Source: Anthracocystis setariae
Lineage: Eukaryota; Basidiomycota; Ustilaginomycetes; Ustilaginales; Ustilaginaceae
Length of the DNA stretch: 64,000 nt
Reading direction: 5' to 3'
Assembly: GCA_928724745.1 (NCBI GenBank)
Contig: CAKMXJ010000003.1
Span: 1,550,001 to 1,614,000, forward strand
The position numbers and the translations under genes were made by a program. Below the pieces are notes generated by a model. It ran no database searches. It was given only the letters and a program-made list of their open reading frames with translations, and was not told the DNA's origin. This document shows positions 1 through 10,732 of the stretch, piece by piece (position 1 is the first letter of the stretch; each line of letters starts with the position of its first letter).

Positions 1-1182
1 GCAGGTTTGGTTGTATGTGGCGATGTAGTCTGGATGTGATTTGGAGAGGCCGTGTTCGTGGATGAGGAGGGTGTGGACGATTTTCTTGATTGTATTTCGG
101 TTGGACTTTTCGATGCCAGGTTCGATGGGGGTGAGGGTGGGAGGGAAAGGTTCGGGTGATGCGGATTCAAACTTGATTGCTGGTTTGATGTCGAGTTGGT
201 GCCGGGTGGGGACGACGGTGCGGATGGGTTGTTTGCCGAGGTTGAGACGAGGGAGGTCGGATAGGATACGGTCCGCACGATGTTTGATCGACTTGGTTGG
301 AGAGTGAACATTTGGGGTGGGATCCGGGTTGTCTGCGTCTTGGAGAGTTGGACTGCCGGCCACTTTGCGATCCGAGTTGGAGCGACGCTTTTCGCCGCTT
401 CGACCAGGGGTGTGTGTGCCTACTGGTGCAGGTGGAGCTTGACTCGTTGTTGCGAACGGTGATGCGCCTCGATGGCGCTCCGTGTGGGCCGGTTTTCGTT
501 TGGAGCGCGCCTGTAAAAGTGCCGAGATCGATCCTCGTGGCAGCGGATCATCCGGTCGTGGCACACTACTGCCTGTAGCCAGTGTCGGGATGCCTCCGAA
601 GGGTGGCAGCGAGAGTCCCGCCTGACTGAATACATCCTGAAGCGTCTGCGAGCCAACGCTCTGCTGTCTTGACAAGCTGCGAGACCTGACCAAATCTTTG
701 CCCGCCGTGATCGAGCCTATCTTTCTCGTCGCAACTGCAGCTCGACGACCTACCACAAGGCGGATTGGCACGGAGTCGGAATTGGATGCGCTCTCATCCA
801 AGCTTGAGCGCTGGGCAAAGATGGCGAATTCCGACTGCGGTCCATTGGGTGAGAGCAGAACAAGCTGAGCTGACCTGTCGCCACTAGCTTGCTGTACAAA
901 GTCGGCATCGAAGCAAAAGATGCGTTGGAAGAAGGACCATGTCGCTGTTTCGCAAGGATCGAGATAGACACGCACGTCATCGGCAATCCAGTGCGTCTGT
1001 CGATCGGTTGGCACCGAAGCAATGCTGAGCGGTTGGTTGCGCAGCATCTCAAGAGCTAGGCAGAGATCGGCGGCAGCGGCGTCGCCAAAAGGGTCTGCGT
1101 ACGAGACGATGGCGATCCCGCTTAGGCGGGTGCCATCAACGAGAACAAGGTCACTCCGCCATAGCAACCTCGCCTTCGACAT
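1..1182 (-). CDS. Sld7-like DNA replication initiation protein (5' part; runs off the left edge)
   Basis: One uninterrupted reading frame of 394 codons runs from an ATG at 1182 to the first base of the window, so the 3' end is missing. An in-frame TGA lies two codons upstream of the ATG, which fixes the start. The N-terminal part (residues 1-170) has ordered-looking segments. The middle (about 170-320) is a Ser/Pro/Arg-rich linker. The last visible residues (about 358-394) hold an amphipathic helix followed by GLSKSHPDYIATYNQT. This spacing resembles the C-terminal domain of Sld7, the Sld3 partner that regulates origin firing in budding yeast (family comparison from memory). The frame is clearly coding: third positions are C/G-rich and there are no stops. 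The Sld7 assignment is an inference from about 35 residues; the protein is otherwise unrecognised. Confidence 0.7.
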   Translation of the reverse strand, partial: MSKARLLWRSDLVLVDGTRLSGIAIVSYADPFGDAAAADLCLALEMLRNQPLSIASVPTDRQTHWIADDVRVYLDPCETATWSFFQRIFCFDADFVQQASGDRSAQLVLLSPNGPQSEFAIFAQRSSLDESASNSDSVPIRLVVGRRAAVATRKIGSITAGKDLVRSRSLSRQQSVGSQTLQDVFSQAGLSLPPFGGIPTLATGSSVPRPDDPLPRGSISALLQARSKRKPAHTERHRGASPFATTSQAPPAPVGTHTPGRSGEKRRSNSDRKVAGSPTLQDADNPDPTPNVHSPTKSIKHRADRILSDLPRLNLGKQPIRTVVPTRHQLDIKPAIKFESASPEPFPPTLTPIEPGIEKSNRNTIKKIVHTLLIHEHGLSKSHPDYIATYNQTC

Positions 1183-1491
1183 ATCTCATCCGCCCAAAAG
1201 AAATTGGATGAAGGGTTGAAAGCAAGTCGCGTATACCGCAACTCTGAGACCTCTCCAGACGCGGAGTGAAACTAACTCCACCCGTCGAGATCAACCAACT
1301 CATTAAAAATCCCACCCCACACAGCCGCATCATCACCGTTCATGCCATCATAACTACTGTCAGACATAGCACACATCACTCAGTCACACATGGAAGAAGA
1401 AGGAGGAGGATCAGATCTAAAGGCTGAATTTTCATTCCATGCGAAGCACAGAAAAGGACAAAAGGAAAGGCAGACGAGATGTCCAGGCTGT
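1183..1491. other. Intergenic: 5' side of the Sld7-like gene, 3' side of the ADP/ATP carrier gene
   Basis: No coding frame is supported. The stretch holds the upstream region of the leftmost gene and the 3' flank of the carrier gene. No clear promoter element was seen. Confidence 0.5.
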
Positions 1492-2445
1492 TTAACCGGA
1501 ACCACCCTTGTAGACCTTGCCGAACATGATCTCCTGGAGCTTGTCGTAACCGGAGAGCACACCGGCACCGGCGATACCACGGAGAATGTTGGCACCGGCA
1601 CCCTTGAAGAGCGACGAAACACCCTCGGCGGCAACGATGGAGCGACCAGCGTCGAACATGTTCTTGTAGTGGACCTTGCCACCGGAGGTCATCATCATTC
1701 GTCGACGGATGGTGTCGAGAGGGTAAGAAGCAAGACCAGCACCAGTGGTAACACCCCAACCGAGAAGGAACGAGGCAAGGAAGTTGTTCGAGAGGTTGCC
1801 GGTAAGGAGGACGGGCTTAAGCGAGTCGTACATTCCGAAGTAGAGACCACGGTAGACAACGATACCAACGACCGAGGGAACGAAACCACGGTAGAGACCG
1901 GCGACACCGTCCGAGGCGATGGTCTTGCGGTAGACGTCGACAAGACCGTTGAACTGGCGGTCTCCTCCACCCTTGGCGGCGGACTTGGCGTCGTTAGCGA
2001 GACGGGTACGGGCGTAGTCAAGGGAGTAGACGAAGAGGAGCGAAGAGGCACCGGCGGCACCACCAGAGGCAAGGTTGGCGGTGAGCGACTTCCAGTAGGG
2101 AGCCGACTTGGGGACGGCGAAGAGCGACTTGAAGAAGTCCTTGAAGGCGAAGTTAAGAGCCTGGGTGGGGAAGTAACGGATGACGTTAGCGGTGTTACCA
2201 CGCCAGAGCGAAACCATGCCCTCCTGCTGGTAGGTGCGGACGAAGCAGTCGCCAATGCCCTTGTAGGGGGCGGCAAGACGGCCCTGCTTGATCATCTCGT
2301 CCTGGTTCTGGATGAGGAGCTTGATACGCTCAATGGGGGCGGCAGCGGTCTTGGAGACGGCGGCGGAAACACCACCCATGAGGAAGTCAGTGGCGAAGCC
2401 ACTGACGGTCTTCTTGGACTTAGCGGGGTCGGCAACGGTACCCAT
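1492..2445 (-). CDS. AAC: Mitochondrial ADP/ATP carrier
   Basis: This 317-residue protein exchanges cytosolic ADP for matrix ATP across the inner mitochondrial membrane. It shows the three-fold mitochondrial carrier repeat, with the signatures PIERIK, SLDYAR (the usual second-repeat variant in this family) and PLDTIRR at the ends of the odd-numbered helices. RRRMMM, the diagnostic hexapeptide of ADP/ATP carriers, lies near residue 250. The length is typical for fungi. The frame stays open 7 codons upstream, but without an ATG; the ATG at 2445 (MGTVADP) is the sensible start. Codons are strongly biased to C/G-ending forms, consistent with high expression. No coding intron is visible. Confidence 0.97.
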   Translation of the reverse strand: MGTVADPAKSKKTVSGFATDFLMGGVSAAVSKTAAAPIERIKLLIQNQDEMIKQGRLAAPYKGIGDCFVRTYQQEGMVSLWRGNTANVIRYFPTQALNFAFKDFFKSLFAVPKSAPYWKSLTANLASGGAAGASSLLFVYSLDYARTRLANDAKSAAKGGGDRQFNGLVDVYRKTIASDGVAGLYRGFVPSVVGIVVYRGLYFGMYDSLKPVLLTGNLSNNFLASFLLGWGVTTGAGLASYPLDTIRRRMMMTSGGKVHYKNMFDAGRSIVAAEGVSSLFKGAGANILRGIAGAGVLSGYDKLQEIMFGKVYKGGSG

Positions 2446-4671
2446 TTTGACTGGAAGTGACAACAAGATTGTGATAGAGAGGCGAAAGGGTCAGCAAATC
2501 AGTCACTAGTGATCTAGAAAAGATCAAAATCGAAAAAGGTCCACTGGCAGGCTCAGCGATACGAAAACACAAAAGCTGTATCTGTCGACTACCCATACCG
2601 ATGGTCGATGACGAGCGAGTCGGCAAAGACCGCTTCGATATCGAGCCAGTACTTGTGGAACACAACCAGATTGACATCTAGTGGAGCCAGTGTCGGCTGC
2701 GATTCAGAGGACTTGGCTTGGCTACTACACATCGTGACATCGTACCAGCCAGCCCGAGGGTGTCTATGCACTCTCGAGCATGGCGGGTGACAATGACGAC
2801 GGGAGAGGTCGATAAGGTGTGTCGCTTCGCATTCGCACGTGCCGTGAGAAGACCATGTTGACTCGATTGCCAGTATAGACCGGGGGAGAGATTATGCTTA
2901 CCTTTACTACGAGAAGAGAGGTGGTAGGTAGGTGGGGAAAGATAGGAAGGAGTGTGACGGCGGAAGAAAGGTACTTTTGAAGGGAATTTCGCGGGCTAGG
3001 GGTGCGAGCCAGAGGCGAAGGGTGATTGGGCGGACAAGCGATATAGCGCGATGGCTTCTTCGTTCTCAGACCGGAAGGCAGAAGCGAGGAAGGGAAGGGA
3101 GAAAAAAAAATTGAATGGACGGGCGACAAAGCACAGGCGGTACGCCAGAGGAGCCAGGAAGATCGTCTCGCTGGATAGGGAAAGACCGGAGCAAGTTCGA
3201 ACTGTCTCCTGCTGTTCGGCAGCTGCCTGGCTGGCTGGCTGGCGTAGAGTTGAATTTGGGCCATCTTGATCGAAACTTTCGACCGAGCCAGCCAGAGTTT
3301 CGATTCCGTTTCGCTTGTCCGCACACGTACACGCCCACGCCCACACACACACGCACACACACGCACACGCACCAACACCATTCCGAATTCAGCGAGCGAT
3401 GGGCAGTCGGTGACTTGAGGTTCGCAGGGCAAGCTAGAGCTGTTTCTCCGTTGGTTCAATCGGGCATACCCAAACGCACCTACCACCCAACCCAAGCGTT
3501 ATCACCGCCCCAGCACGGTGCACCGACAAATGGCCATGCAAAAACAATTTTTTCGGCGCGCACACAAAAAGATAAGTTGAGTCGAAGTTCAGAGAGTTGT
3601 TTCTTCCACAAGCCAAGTTCGCTCGGAAGAAATCGAACTTGTATTCAATTCGGAGTGTACCTTTCAGGCTTGAATTCAATTTCACGCTTTTCTGGATTAA
3701 GCGATGGCTGACCCGGTTCAAAAGCATGAATACAAACCATGCGTCAAAGGAGCTGGCCGGAACTCACGCAATTCACCACTTTCTTCTCGATCTGCAACAC
3801 CTCGTCGGTTCCGAGCTCGACATCCTCGCACCTGGCAGGCTGCTGTGTGCTCGATCGGGCTTTGGAGGGATCTGCATTGCGCTGTCGTGCATCGCTTTTG
3901 GCACCTCAGCTTGGCCCCCCCCGAAACAGACACCTTGGCAAGAGCAGGTCACAGTGTTGATGTCGTCGACGACGACCTGGCACTAGCTGGGTCGCAAGTT
4001 CATGTACTTGACAAGGGTCTACGAACTACAGAGCAGCCGTTCCAACTTATGCGGCCCGAGCTGAATGGAATGCGCCCAAACGTAAAAGACCCTAACAACA
4101 GATGATGTTCCGAATTCGTTCGTTCCGCAAGGCCGATTTTCATTGTACGTTAATCGTGCTGACCCTTTCCGTCGGGGGCCTTGGTGAACAGAAGTACCTC
4201 ACTGCTATCTGCTTCCGTTGCATCGAGTGCCTGGCCGAGCAAAGGAGCTGTTCCATGCCTTTTCTCACCGTCTGAAGCCGTGCGGAGTACCCGTATTGTA
4301 AGTCGTGACCTCGGTCCTCTGTTGATCAAGATGGCTTGTACCGAAGCAGTATTCTCTGAGCATTCACTTATTTTCCGCGCGGTTCGCAGCCGAATCTCGG
4401 GGCGGTACGCCGGTTTGATCCGGACTTTCTTTGTGAGCCAAAACAGATGTAACAAGACAGCTCAAGAATCCTGCTCTTGCGTTCTGCACCGCATCTGTAG
4501 ATTCAAGGCATCTTCGCCAAAAGCCAGTGGTACAGCCAGTGTGGCAAGGACGGATAGCCATTCATCCGCTCAGTGCTGTGACATCTCTATGTGGGCGATG
4601 AGGGGTATATTGGTGCGACAACCGCTTCCGCTTCAATATGACGTTGTTGTGGGAATCAGCCCGACTGGGCG
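2446..4671. other. Long intergenic region; possible small unresolved minus-strand gene inside
   Basis: No gene can be modelled with confidence. The part next to 2445 is upstream and 5'UTR sequence of the carrier gene, and an AC/CACG-rich tract lies at about 3325-3373. Between about 3744 and 4120 on the minus strand there are short coding-like frame pieces flanked by plausible splice signals (see findings). The longer open frames elsewhere here lack ATG starts or protein-like composition. Confidence 0.45.
3325..3373. repeat. CA/CACG-rich simple repeat
   Basis: An imperfect AC dinucleotide tract interspersed with ACGC units lies upstream of the ADP/ATP carrier gene. It reads as GT/GCGT on the carrier's strand. 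Confidence 0.8.
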
Positions 4672-5247
4672 TCATCGTTTGGATGTCTTGTTCTTGTGTG
4701 ATGGTTTGTCGGTGGGCGTGGACGATCCAAAAATCCTTTCACGAGCCAAACGATACTCTTCCTGACGCTGCTCTACTGTCTTGCGCTCCTGATTTGCAGC
4801 GTTGGACGAATTTGGTGATGAACCATCACTGCGCATGCCTGCTGTTGCATTTTTAGGTCGTTGAAGAATGCGAGGAGGAGCTGCGGCTATGCTGATACCT
4901 GACTGTGGAAGCGAGGAGGGAGTTTGCGATCGATTCGCAGCGTTGGCGTCGAGCCTATGTCCAAAGGCTGCTTCTGGCAAGGTACGTCCCTGGCCCGGCA
5001 CGATCATGGGAACAGGGGCGGGCGCTTGCGAATTGGCTATCGCCCATTGACTCTTGGACGCCTTGAAGATGTCCTGTGTATCTTGTTGCTTAGTTGGTGC
5101 GTTCTTGCCCTGGGCAGCATCGTCGTCGCTACTCTCAGCATCCCAGTCGTCTACTACCTCGTCTTGCTTTTGTCTGGAGATAGAAGGCTTGGTTGCCTTG
5201 AATTTGGACGTTGGAGCAATGTCCTGATCTACTGTCTGGCCAGACAT
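4672..5247 (-). CDS. SUZ-domain protein, SZRD1-like
   Basis: This 191-residue, mostly disordered protein starts at an ATG at 5247. The N-terminal part has an acidic segment (VVDDWDAESSDDD, about 31-43), as found near the N-terminus of SZRD1-type proteins. The C-terminal SUZ region (about 125-175) has the ILQRP motif followed by EQRQEEYRLARERIFG. SUZ domains bind RNA, so a role in mRNA metabolism is likely, but the partner is unknown. It is intronless. The gene diverges from the nucleotidyltransferase at 5942, with about 690 bp between them. Identification rests on these two motifs and the overall size. Confidence 0.86.
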   Translation of the reverse strand: MSGQTVDQDIAPTSKFKATKPSISRQKQDEVVDDWDAESSDDDAAQGKNAPTKQQDTQDIFKASKSQWAIANSQAPAPVPMIVPGQGRTLPEAAFGHRLDANAANRSQTPSSLPQSGISIAAAPPRILQRPKNATAGMRSDGSSPNSSNAANQERKTVEQRQEEYRLARERIFGSSTPTDKPSHKNKTSKR

Positions 5248-5941
5248 GTTGAATGAGCCTTGCGTGCTGTGTCGCTAGAACGAGCTGCACACTATGCCAA
5301 CTGGCAGATGATGCAGGAGCTAAAGGGCCCCCAAGTGAGACCGGATCGACGTCTGCTGCGATCGTTCCACCGTTCCGTTCCTCCTCCTGAAAAGTGGACT
5401 CGCAGTCGAGCGTATCGAGACCGTCCAGCTTGGCTTTTGTAAGTATCGATGAGCAGTAATAGTGTAGAGCTGGAAGAATGCGGAACTAGAGTAGTGGAAG
5501 AAGATGGCTGAATTTGTCAAAGGACGGCATCGGAAAGTAGTATCTATCCGACTTCCGACGCGGTGGCTTTTTCTTGGCCTCTATTTCCAGCCGTGATTTT
5601 AGACTCGGTTTCTGGCACAAAATGTGGAGGATGCGTCTGTGCCGACGTGCGCTGCAGGCTGAGCTCACTCCAAAAAAGGCGTGCCTTGCGCCACCCCTCC
5701 TGACCATTCCCTACTCAACCAACCATCTTCTTGGCGACATCCCATGTCATCTCAGACGCTCTCATCGAGTTTTCGTTGTACTGAGAGCGAGCACCATCCT
5801 CAAGGCTTGACAAGACCGTGTGATATCCAACGGTCTCTTACCGTCACACTCCTTCAATGCGACATACCTAGGCGATCAACGATTCTCGCAGCTCCTTGAC
5901 CGGTGGCCCCACAGCCGAGCACGAGCTCAATATAGACAGCC
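5248..5941. promoter_or_regulatory. Shared divergent upstream region of the SUZ gene and the nucleotidyltransferase gene
   Basis: No convincing coding frame is present. The region separates two divergently transcribed genes and must contain both promoters. No TATA box was recognised. Confidence 0.5.
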
Positions 5942-8668
5942 ATGTCTGGCCCATTCTATGCCACACAGGGCCATGTCTTTCCCGATGTATTATTCACAGG
6001 AGTAGCCGAACACCAGGATCCTGTGCAGAGCATCGACTTCAACTCTTCTCAAGCCTTTTTCGGCCAGCTAGAGGATTCGCGTTCGCCAACGCAACCTGTC
6101 GCATACAACTACGCAAGCGACCAGCATCTAACCTCCGTGTCCAGTTTCGATCCCGTCAGCAAACTCGGTTTCGCATCAAGTCGTTCTGTGCCTTACAAGC
6201 CCAATGCAAACTCCGATCTTGGCATCGCTTCGACAAGCAATGGTCACGCTCACCACTTGGGCAGAACATATCCGTTCAATCCCCCGGCCGTTGCCTCCAA
6301 TTCTCCGTCTCTAGGCTCAGACATTCGGCCGGAGATATGGGCAGCTCCAGCAAATCGTTTTCATGGCATGTCTGAAGCTGCGCATAGGATCGCTGAGGTG
6401 GAGCGACGTAACAGGCTCAGGGAAGAAGAAAAGGTGAATAGGACGCTAGCGATTCAGAAGCAGGTCGAGGATGGCATAGCAGCCATCAAGCTTGAAAACG
6501 ATGAAGCTGCACACAGGTCTGCAGAAGTGGAGCGCCGAAACAAGGTGCGCGAGGAAGAAAAGGCTCGACGCAAGTTGGCCATCCAGAAACAAGTCGAAGA
6601 TGGAATCAAGGCGATCAAGCTCGAGAAAGAGCGACAGCGTGCTCGTGTCGAGGCGGACCGTCAAGCCTGCCGCAAGTGGCTTTCGGAATCTCTGGGGGAT
6701 GGTTCCTCCCTCGATCTGTACGAAGCAATTGGCCGTCAGATGCGACGATTCTGGGAGAACTCTCGCCCCGATGCATCGAGTCAGACGCACCGAGCCGAAG
6801 TCATCGCTGATGTACAGTGTGCCATCAACAACAAGTGGCCAGGTCAGGATCTTAAAGTTGCAGCTTTTGGCTCGAGTGTCACGGGGCTCGTCACCAGCTC
6901 GTCCGATCTCGATCTTGTACTTCTCGATCCAACACGTCCATTTGGTGTCGGTACACCTTCCGAGCACTGCATTCAACCCAACAGGCATGTGCGACATTCA
7001 GCAGGCATGCCAGAGTGGTACAGTACCAGAGAGATCGCTAATGCGCTTCGTTCCTCGAACCGATTCCGCACCGTATATCCGATCCCCGGCGCCAGTGTAC
7101 CCATTGTCAAGATGGTGCATCGCAAGTACGGCATTCCTGCCGATCTCAATATTAACGAACGCTTCGGCCTGTACAATTCGCAGCTCATTCGCACCTATGC
7201 CGATCTCCAGCCGGAGCTGGTTCGACCACTCATCTTCTACCTCAAGCACTGGTACGGTCAACGCGAACTCAACGATCCAGCCGGCAAGCGCGGCTCAATG
7301 ACGTTCAGTAGTTACACGATCGCTCTCATGGCGTTGCAAGTGCTTCAGGTCGAGGGCGTGCTGCCAAACCTACAAAGTCCGGAGCTGCTAGACAGTCTCC
7401 ATGTCCGACCTAGCTTTCTGTATTCGAGGGCCAAACGACCACCAGCACGGCGCGGACAGAACAGAGTCAATGGTGGTGAAGGCATCGCTCATACAGCCGA
7501 GGATACCGCACCACCGCAGAAGTACAATGTCACTTTCGTGTCCGAGCCCTCCCTTATCGAGACGCACAAGAATCAGCGTCTTCAGATGGACAGTGGTGTT
7601 GGACCGAGCTCTGGAAAGAATTCCGCTGCTGCCGATCGATTGCTCGGTAGGATGCTTGTGGCGTTTGTCAAGTTCTATTCGCAGCTCGATCGACGCACGC
7701 ATGCGGTCTCGGTGATCAAGGGCAGTTCGTTGAGGCGTCGGCGTAGCTCGCAGCCAGTGCACGGTTTGTTTGATTCGGCAAGCGACAGTGGCGAGACGGG
7801 AGAAAGTGGCAACGCAGTTGACGCCGTCACCAATCACCTACAATCCGCGCCCGGCGAGGCTGTTGGTCTGGAGGAGGTTTACGATGAAGAGACAGATGTT
7901 TGGTCAGGTGATGAGATGGTGGTGCAAGATCCATTTATCGTCGATCGCAATACGGCACGCAACATCAAGAGCAAGGCGATCGAGAGGTGGCAGAAAGAGA
8001 TGCAGCGAGCGCTGCAAGTGCTTGGAGTCGCAGCGCAGTCTGGGGACGCTTCAAGGGTGAGTTTGGAAGATGCACCTCTGATTCTGGATCTATGCAGTCC
8101 GCAGAATGTGCTGCCGGATATGGAGGCTGGTGGCGACGGGATGGTGGAGCTCAAGTCTGGGATGGTCAAGTCGAAGGAGCCCTGGCAATTGGAAGAGGAG
8201 GCTGCTGCGCAGGAGCGCGAGTTGGTGAAGCAGGCAGCGCAGGAGCTACGGAAAGAAAAGAAGAAGCAAGCCAAGAGGTCAAGACGCGGCGAGGCTCGAT
8301 TGTTGCGGGAAGAAGCGGCGATGGTGGAGGATTTGATTGATGAGATTGAGACGCATCGAGTGAGTGGTATGATGAACGGCAATGGGGTACATGAGAAATG
8401 GCGATTGCGGACGGACAGTAACGACGGTATTCAGACAGCTGCAGAGTCGACTCCGATTCCATTCACATTCAGCGTCGCTAGGACGCCTACAAAGCCACTC
8501 GTCTCGATTCCACAGCGCGGAAGGACTCCATCTCAGGGTAGCATCCCCGATGCAAAGCTGAGTCCGACCACGTCGATAGCCACCACCCGAACCGACGCGT
8601 CATCTTCGTCCGAGGATATCGACCTTGTCGCACTGCGACTGGATCAAAGTGCTCGTCCTGCTCAGTGA
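5942..8668 (+). CDS. Cid1-type non-canonical poly(A)/poly(U) RNA polymerase
   Basis: This 908-residue protein has an ATG start at 5942 and no introns. The nucleotidyltransferase core carries FGSSVTGL (about 309-316), the SDLDL catalytic pair (D322, D324) and a third acidic residue in PADLNI (D401). A PAP-associated central domain follows, with LKHWYGQRELNDP and the GSMTFSSYTIALM segment (about 435-465). This architecture fits the Cid1/TRF family, which adds U or A residues to RNA 3' ends. Whether it uses UTP or ATP cannot be read from sequence. Upstream of the catalytic core lies a charged helical segment with a tandem 43-residue duplication (about 145-230). The C-terminal part has a basic coiled stretch and a Ser/Thr-rich tail. 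Its 3' end converges on RFC5 with only 109 bp between the stop codons. Confidence 0.9.
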   Translation: MSGPFYATQGHVFPDVLFTGVAEHQDPVQSIDFNSSQAFFGQLEDSRSPTQPVAYNYASDQHLTSVSSFDPVSKLGFASSRSVPYKPNANSDLGIASTSNGHAHHLGRTYPFNPPAVASNSPSLGSDIRPEIWAAPANRFHGMSEAAHRIAEVERRNRLREEEKVNRTLAIQKQVEDGIAAIKLENDEAAHRSAEVERRNKVREEEKARRKLAIQKQVEDGIKAIKLEKERQRARVEADRQACRKWLSESLGDGSSLDLYEAIGRQMRRFWENSRPDASSQTHRAEVIADVQCAINNKWPGQDLKVAAFGSSVTGLVTSSSDLDLVLLDPTRPFGVGTPSEHCIQPNRHVRHSAGMPEWYSTREIANALRSSNRFRTVYPIPGASVPIVKMVHRKYGIPADLNINERFGLYNSQLIRTYADLQPELVRPLIFYLKHWYGQRELNDPAGKRGSMTFSSYTIALMALQVLQVEGVLPNLQSPELLDSLHVRPSFLYSRAKRPPARRGQNRVNGGEGIAHTAEDTAPPQKYNVTFVSEPSLIETHKNQRLQMDSGVGPSSGKNSAAADRLLGRMLVAFVKFYSQLDRRTHAVSVIKGSSLRRRRSSQPVHGLFDSASDSGETGESGNAVDAVTNHLQSAPGEAVGLEEVYDEETDVWSGDEMVVQDPFIVDRNTARNIKSKAIERWQKEMQRALQVLGVAAQSGDASRVSLEDAPLILDLCSPQNVLPDMEAGGDGMVELKSGMVKSKEPWQLEEEAAAQERELVKQAAQELRKEKKKQAKRSRRGEARLLREEAAMVEDLIDEIETHRVSGMMNGNGVHEKWRLRTDSNDGIQTAAESTPIPFTFSVARTPTKPLVSIPQRGRTPSQGSIPDAKLSPTTSIATTRTDASSSSEDIDLVALRLDQSARPAQ
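6374..6631 (+). repeat. Coding tandem duplication (2 x 129 bp, diverged)
   Basis: Two copies of a 43-codon unit, starting EAAHRIAEVERRN and EAAHRSAEVERRN, lie head to tail in the nucleotidyltransferase gene. Both contain the segment AIQKQVEDGI. The copies differ at many synonymous positions, so the duplication is not recent. Confidence 0.9.
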
Positions 8669-8777
8669 GCGCCAAGATCAGCTCAACTGGTTCGAATCCA
8701 AGTGCCGAAAAGTGTGTCGATGAAAATTGAATTGCGGTGGGATGTGGAGATTGCGATGCAAAAGTGTGTGTTGGATG

Positions 8778-10025
8778 TTAATCGTCCCAGCTCATGCCAA
8801 GCAAGAAGCTCTTCTGAATATGCATGACTGCTGCAACGAAGGCTTCGAGGTGGAAGATGACTTTGGAGCCGGTTCTTGTTCTGAGTTCGTAGAAAGTGGC
8901 TTTTTGGACAATGGCGGGTTTGACTTGGGCGTCGACCTTGTTGACGAGGTTGTCTGTGAGGTGTTTGAGGATGAGCGTGGGTGGGATGGCGTGGACGAGG
9001 AGTTCGTAGAGTTTGGAGCGCACAGCGAGGAGGTTGTGTGGCGATGGGTCAGAGAGGATGAGATCGGCGGTTTTGGAGATGTAGATTTCCCAGTCGGGTT
9101 TGGCGATGGCGATGCCAGCCGAGAGGTCGGGAGATTGCATGCGCAGCGCTTCCAACACGAGCAGAGCTTTGCGCAGGTTGCCGTTGCAATCTTGACAGAT
9201 TTGGGTCTGGACGTTGTCGGGGATGGCGAAGCGCTCCTTTTTGGCAACGAAGGAAAGGACATTGCAGATCTGTCGACAAATCAAGAACGAGGTAGAAAGG
9301 AATGAGTCGATAAGAAGGAAGGCGAGAAAGCTGTGGTGACAGGATTGCCAACATGAGGAGCGTCAACTTACCTCTTGGTCGGACGGCGCACCTATTCTGA
9401 GCAGCAAGCAACGCGATCGAATGGGTGCGATGATTTTACTGGTACTTGTAGCGCACAGCACCAGCCTCAAGTTTGCCATGTACTTCTCCATAGTTCTGCG
9501 AAGAGCGCTCTGTGCATCTCTGCTTAGAGAGTCCGCCTCGTTGATGACCACTACCTTGAACCTGTGCTTGGCATTCAAGTCGACGTTTTGGGTCTGTGCA
9601 ATCTCCTTCAAGATATCCTGAATGACAAGCCTGTCGTAATTGCCAGCATCAGAGGGCGTGAGTTCGATATGGTAGTTGGACGAGACGATGTTGACGTCGA
9701 TCTTGCGATTTGATGGGGTTACAAAGACGCGTTGGTCGATTTTCAACTATAGCATCAGGCGAAACAAAAGCAACGGTGCGATCAGAAGCAGTGCAGACAG
9801 AGGTGAGGTGGATCATGGGGCTAGACGTACCTTGTAGGTTCCAGGACCGTAGAGCTCGCGTAATAGACATGCGATGCGGGTCTTTTTGCCTGCGCCCGAG
9901 GGACCATACATGAGAATATGCGGAAAGTCTTCATGATCGGCCAGAGAAGATAGACGCTTGTTCAGATCTTGATGATAGTGGAGCTCCGAGAGGGTTTTAG
10001 GACGATACTTGTCAACAAACAGCAT
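8778..10025 (-). CDS. RFC5: Replication factor C subunit 5 (clamp loader small subunit; human RFC3 equivalent)
   Basis: There are three exons: 9831-10025, 9372-9746 and 8778-9269. The two introns have GTACGT...TAG and GTAAGT...CAG ends, and all junctions are in phase 0. The product is 353 residues, matching yeast Rfc5. The N-terminus reads [12 protein letters not shown]. The Walker A motif is [10 protein letters not shown] (41-50), with the Lys-Lys form typical of this subunit. The Walker B variant is NEAD (134-137) and the arginine-finger motif is SRC (176-178). [18 protein letters not shown] is characteristic of the subunit. It loads the PCNA ring with RFC1-4 and serves the alternative checkpoint clamp loaders. 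The gene diverges from DSK2. Confidence 0.96.
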
Positions 10026-10732
10026 TTGTGAACAGCTGTGAGGTGTGCGAAATGAATGTCGAGGTGAGGGGCGTGATTGTAGGTTGGATGGGGGGAGGGT
10101 GTTGAGGTCGATCAGCGTTGAGTGTTGTTCTGAGTAGGAGATGGACAGCTGCGACTTTTTGCGCAGTGGAACAACGGCACGCGCCGACGCGCCTGTTGTG
10201 TGCACTTTACGCGCCATCAAATTCACTTGACAACCTCGACACCTTTTGGCCGCCAACCTTGGCTGCCAAAGTCGCATGGCATCACTTGCAACGCTAGACA
10301 CCATGTTCTGAGCGTTAGCCCCAAGTTGGCTTCGGCTATTTCCGTTCTCTGTCGCAGTCGAGCTTCTTGCTGCTCATCTCGTGCAGAGAGAGCAGGTGCT
10401 TTTGACTAAAGCCAAAAACCTTTGTCAGCTACGTCGACGTAACAAAATAAATAATTTGAACCGTGCAACATTCATTATTCCCTTTGAATCACTCTGCTCT
10501 GCCAAACGTGGATCTGCTGATTGCATCGGTTGCATTCCATTCGCACAAAACAGCGCGCACGATTTGGTCAGAAATGCGAGCCAACTCCACATGCACAGAT
10601 GGGGTGTGCGGGCTCAGTTTGACTTCAAAGTTGAAATGCGTGGTCACATCCTCTCCATGCTGCTTGCTCTCTTACCACCATTCGCACAGATCCACAAGCT
10701 GTTAGCCGCTTCTTTTCCCATCTCCATCCAAA
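10026..10732. promoter_or_regulatory. Divergent upstream region between RFC5 and DSK2
   Basis: About 700 bp separate the two ATG codons. No coding frame stands out, and no specific regulatory element was recognised. Confidence 0.5.

Noticed and set aside
1390..2460. Open frame (356 codons) on the plus strand opposite the ADP/ATP carrier
   Set aside because: Shadow of the carrier gene; repetitive Gly/Thr/Glu composition.
2764..3495. Open frame of 243 codons on the minus strand upstream of the carrier gene
   Set aside because: Driven by a CA/GT repeat (Val/Arg/Cys runs) and a Ser/Pro-rich stretch; it lies in the promoter/leader region.
3704..4105. Plus-strand frame of 133 codons with an ATG in good context
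   Set aside because: Composition is Arg/His/Leu-rich without family resemblance, and the opposite strand shows better coding bias in part of the same stretch.
8685..8705. TTCGAATCC segment resembling a tRNA T loop
   Set aside because: No matching acceptor, D or anticodon arms could be found around it.
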